In this document: positions 7,696 through 9,940 of the stretch, in pieces | Numbering within the stretch: the first letter of the stretch is position 1 | Layout of the letters: each line of letters starts with the position of its first letter | Origin: Bacteroidaceae bacterium | GTDB taxonomy: Bacteria > Bacteroidota > Bacteroidia > Bacteroidales > Barnesiellaceae_A | Reading direction: 5' to 3' | DNA length: 9,940 bases | Assembly (NCBI GenBank): GCA_017561285.1 | Contig: JAFZDG010000185.1 | Span: 1 to 9,940, forward strand | Notes under the pieces: generated by a model | Told to the model about the DNA's origin: nothing | What the model saw: the letters and a program-made list of their open reading frames with translations, nothing else | The model's database searches: none | Program-made: the position numbers and the translations under genes

Positions 7696-8655
7696 TTAAT
7701 ATACCCAATAGGTCCATATTACCCAGGCTGTGAGTAGTATTGCAAGTATATAGAAGAGTATGCGGCTCATACGCTTTGTGTTGATACTGAACGTAAAGGT
7801 CAATTGCAGTGCTACACAGCTATTGAGTATGGGCAGATAGAAGTTGCAGTGTGCATTGTCTATCAGCATGAGCAGGGTAATGTAGATAGACAGAATGTTG
7901 ATAAATCCGTTTGTTGCCCGGGTGTGTATCTTTTCGTTGAGGGCATTGTATAGATTGCTTGTACCCGATACAAATCCCAACAATATTACGGCTGCAATCG
8001 GTAGCAAGTATAGGCCTATTGGGGGCCATTGCAATGATATGCTCAGGCTATCAAAATTCAATTGATCCCATTCAAGTATGCCCCAACCGCATATGATCCA
8101 GTAGGGGGTTATAAGACCTATTATCATAGCTGCAAATGTGCGCAATGATGCCGCCTGCATCTGTACAAATCCGAGTATGAATATGGGTAGGAGATAGAGT
8201 ATATGTGGCTCTATAAAAGATATGATAGATAGCAGTAGGGCTATTAGAAAGCCTTTGTTGGTCGTATGATTTTCTTGATAGCAGGTATATAGTATCGATA
8301 TCAAGAATAACACCACAATTGTAGTGATATTGGCTGTTTCGTATTGATTGATGAGCGATGGACTAAGCAACTGAAACAGTGTAAAAAACATCATTGGCAA
8401 TAGGCTTGTTTCTTTCACCAATCGGTAGTGCGATGCTATGAAAGTGAGCAGTATTGCCGCGAGTATGACAAACAAGTTGTTGAGCAGTAATGCTGTGTAT
8501 GTACTCTCTATTTGAGGCAATTCCCATCCTACCACCATTGTTGGGTGTGTGGCAATTGCAATCGATGTGCTGTTCCATACCATACAGCCCACGACTGTTG
8601 CAAACAGCAATGCAACGATCGTGGGTATAATGATATGTATGATACGGTTTTGCAT
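7696..8655 (-). CDS. Polytopic membrane protein of unknown function, downstream of purD
   Basis: I do not recognise this 319-aa protein with confidence. It is strongly hydrophobic with about 10-11 predicted membrane segments. The first (residues about 4-26) starts right after MQNRIIH, and the last is at the extreme C-terminus, ending in W-V-I-W-T-Y-W-V-Y. There is no large soluble domain and no motif I can tie to a transporter or enzyme. Size and position next to purD recall the uncharacterised DUF6427-type membrane proteins of Bacteroidota, but that is a weak suggestion from memory. The ATG (complement of 8653-8655) lies 11 nt after the purD stop, so it is very likely translated from the purD transcript. 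The leader is A/T-rich without Shine-Dalgarno. Ile, Leu and Thr are abundant, and composition is lower in GC than purD. The gene is intact, with no frameshift visible. Confidence 0.85.
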   Translation of the reverse strand: MQNRIIHIIIPTIVALLFATVVGCMVWNSTSIAIATHPTMVVGWELPQIESTYTALLLNNLFVILAAILLTFIASHYRLVKETSLLPMMFFTLFQLLSPSLINQYETANITTIVVLFLISILYTCYQENHTTNKGFLIALLLSIISFIEPHILYLLPIFILGFVQMQAASLRTFAAMIIGLITPYWIICGWGILEWDQLNFDSLSISLQWPPIGLYLLPIAAVILLGFVSGTSNLYNALNEKIHTRATNGFINILSIYITLLMLIDNAHCNFYLPILNSCVALQLTFTFSINTKRMSRILFYILAILLTAWVIWTYWVY

Positions 8656-8666
8656 AAGTAGCTTTA

Positions 8667-9940
8667 TTAATATTTTTCGAGGTCGCTACCTATGTCGCGG
8701 CGGTTGTATTTGCCTTCAAACTCTATTAATGCTGCCGAGCGGTATGAGGTATCGAGCGCCTCGCGGCGAGTAGCGCCATACGATGTCACAGCAATTACAC
8801 GACCACCCGAGGTAACGATATTACCATCTTTCTCGGCTGTGCCGGCGTAGAACAATATGCTCTCTTTCACGTTTTCGAGCCCTGTAATCGCTTTTCCCTT
8901 CTCGTAGCTACCCGGATAACCTCCCGACACCAACATCACTGTTACGGCTGCACGTCTCTCTATTTCGAGCGTACGGCTGTCGAGTGATTGTGTTGCTACA
9001 CCTTCGAGCAGGTCTACCAAGTCCGATGCTATGCGAGGCATTACCACTTCGGTTTCGGGATCGCCCATACGCACGTTGTACTCTATTACCATCGGATTAC
9101 CCTCTACGTTGATGAGTCCCAAGAAGATAAATCCGCGATACTCTATATTCTCTTTTTTCAAACCTTCGATAGTGGGTATTACGATGCGTTGCTCTACCTT
9201 TTGCATAAAGTCATCATCGGCAAAAGGTACGGGCGAAACGGCTCCCATACCGCCTGTATTGAGTCCTGTATCGCCTTCGCCTATGCGTTTGTAGTCTTTG
9301 GCTACGGGCAATATCTTATAGCTCTTGCCATCGGTGAGTACAAATACCGAGCATTCGATACCCGAGAGGAACTCTTCAATAACCACTGTTGCGCTGGCTT
9401 GGCCAAACATACCATCGAGCATGGCTCGCAATTCGCTTTTGGCCTCTTCGAGGGTAGGGAGTATGAGTACACCTTTACCGGCTGCCAGACCATCGGCTTT
9501 GAGCACATAGGGGGCTTGTAAGCTCTCGAGGAAGGCATATCCCTCTTCTATGTTTTCGGCTGTAAAGCTGCGATAACGCGCTGTGGGTATGTTGTGGCGC
9601 ATCATAAAGGCTTTGGCAAAATCTTTGCTGCCTTCGAGTTGCGCTCCCTCTTTCGAGGGGCCTATAACGGGTATATGGCTGATGGCGGCTGTGTTGGCAA
9701 AATAGTCGTATATACCTTTTACCAGCGGATCTTCGGGGCCTACAACCACCATATCTATGTTGTTTTCGATGCAAAAGCGGGCTACTGCATCGAAGTCGGT
9801 TGCCGACATATCAATGTTTCTACCCAACGAAGCTGTACCGGCATTACCGGGTGCGATAAAGAGATTTTCTGTACGAGGGCTTTGAGCCAGTTTCCATGCG
9901 ATGGCGCATTCGCGACCACCCGAGCCTAAGAGTAGTATGT
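8667..9940 (-). CDS. purD: Phosphoribosylamine-glycine ligase (5' end just outside window)
   Basis: PurD (GAR synthetase) joins phosphoribosylamine and glycine with ATP in the second step of purine synthesis. The frame runs off the window with 423 complete codons visible, beginning I-L-L-L-G-S-G-G-R-E. Family members start with M-(x)-hydrophobic-GSGGRE, so only about one or two residues are missing. An apparent TTG start at complement 9825-9827 is internal, because PurD-like sequence (APGNAGTASLGRN) continues through it. Visible motifs are GPEDPLVKGI, LEGSKDFAKAFM, VLKADGLAAGKGVLI (ATP-grasp lysine and glycine loop), GEGDTGLNTGGMGAVSP and VIEYNVRMGDPETE with metal-binding Glu and Asn, followed by the C-terminal GARS domain. 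One oddity is GGRECA where GGREHA is usual. GC content in sampled lines is about 50%, above the roughly 35-40% of the left-hand genes. The downstream membrane-protein gene follows after 11 nt. Confidence 0.97.
   Translation of the reverse strand, partial: ILLLGSGGRECAIAWKLAQSPRTENLFIAPGNAGTASLGRNIDMSATDFDAVARFCIENNIDMVVVGPEDPLVKGIYDYFANTAAISHIPVIGPSKEGAQLEGSKDFAKAFMMRHNIPTARYRSFTAENIEEGYAFLESLQAPYVLKADGLAAGKGVLILPTLEEAKSELRAMLDGMFGQASATVVIEEFLSGIECSVFVLTDGKSYKILPVAKDYKRIGEGDTGLNTGGMGAVSPVPFADDDFMQKVEQRIVIPTIEGLKKENIEYRGFIFLGLINVEGNPMVIEYNVRMGDPETEVVMPRIASDLVDLLEGVATQSLDSRTLEIERRAAVTVMLVSGGYPGSYEKGKAITGLENVKESILFYAGTAEKDGNIVTSGGRVIAVTSYGATRREALDTSYRSAALIEFEGKYNRRDIGSDLEKY

Noticed and set aside
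7696..7725. Near-repeat of GGTTAATATACCC and GGTCCATATTACCC at the convergent junction, considered as an attachment site or terminator.
   Set aside because: It encodes the repetitive W-V-I-W-T-Y-W-V-Y tail of the minus-strand protein, forms no good stem, and no integrase or other mobile gene is nearby.
8988..9521. Plus-strand open frame of 177 codons opposite purD.
   Set aside because: It is fully antisense to a well-supported purD, its translation is rich in Tyr, His and Cys with no family signature, and it follows from purD codon composition.
1..9940. Search for a CRISPR array, tRNA, insertion sequence, toxin-antitoxin pair or defence island.
   Set aside because: No regular repeats, no inverted-repeat-bounded element, no transposase or nuclease motifs. 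The window is almost fully occupied by intact housekeeping genes.

Overview
The window looks like a stretch of chromosome from a member of the Bacteroidota, most likely order Bacteroidales. The evidence is the absence of Shine-Dalgarno sequences before starts (leaders are A/T-rich), an AT-rich coding style, a leucyl-tRNA synthetase with lineage-type insertions, and a gene for a PorZ-like type IX secretion protein with a C-terminal sorting-type domain. The genus cannot be decided from this sequence.

Layout. Positions 2-7105 (+) hold a tightly packed run: the 3' end of nadA (quinolinate synthase), leuS (leucyl-tRNA synthetase), a YitT-family membrane protein, rdgB (ITP/XTP pyrophosphatase) and a porZ-like secreted double-propeller protein. 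Gaps are 43, 7, 54 and 7 nt, so leuS-yitT and rdgB-porZ are each probably co-transcribed, and the whole run may be one unit. A hairpin followed by a T-run at 7120-7144 closes it. A zinc-ribbon Nudix hydrolase follows on the same strand (7164-7694). It converges, with one base between stop codons, on a minus-strand pair: purD (8667 to beyond the window end, missing only about its first residue or two) and, 11 nt downstream of it, a polytopic membrane protein of unknown function.

Functionally this is mostly housekeeping: NAD precursor synthesis, tRNA charging, nucleotide-pool cleaning (RdgB and possibly the Nudix enzyme) and purine synthesis (PurD). The less ordinary members are the PorZ-like protein, which points to type IX secretion or a relic of it, and the unnamed membrane protein behind purD. 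The Nudix protein keeps the NudC zinc-ribbon-plus-Nudix core, with a modified version of the NudC signature at exactly the NudC spacing. I saw no mobile element, CRISPR array, tRNA, rRNA or riboswitch, and no convincing novel multi-gene system. No stretch longer than 54 nt lacks a gene.
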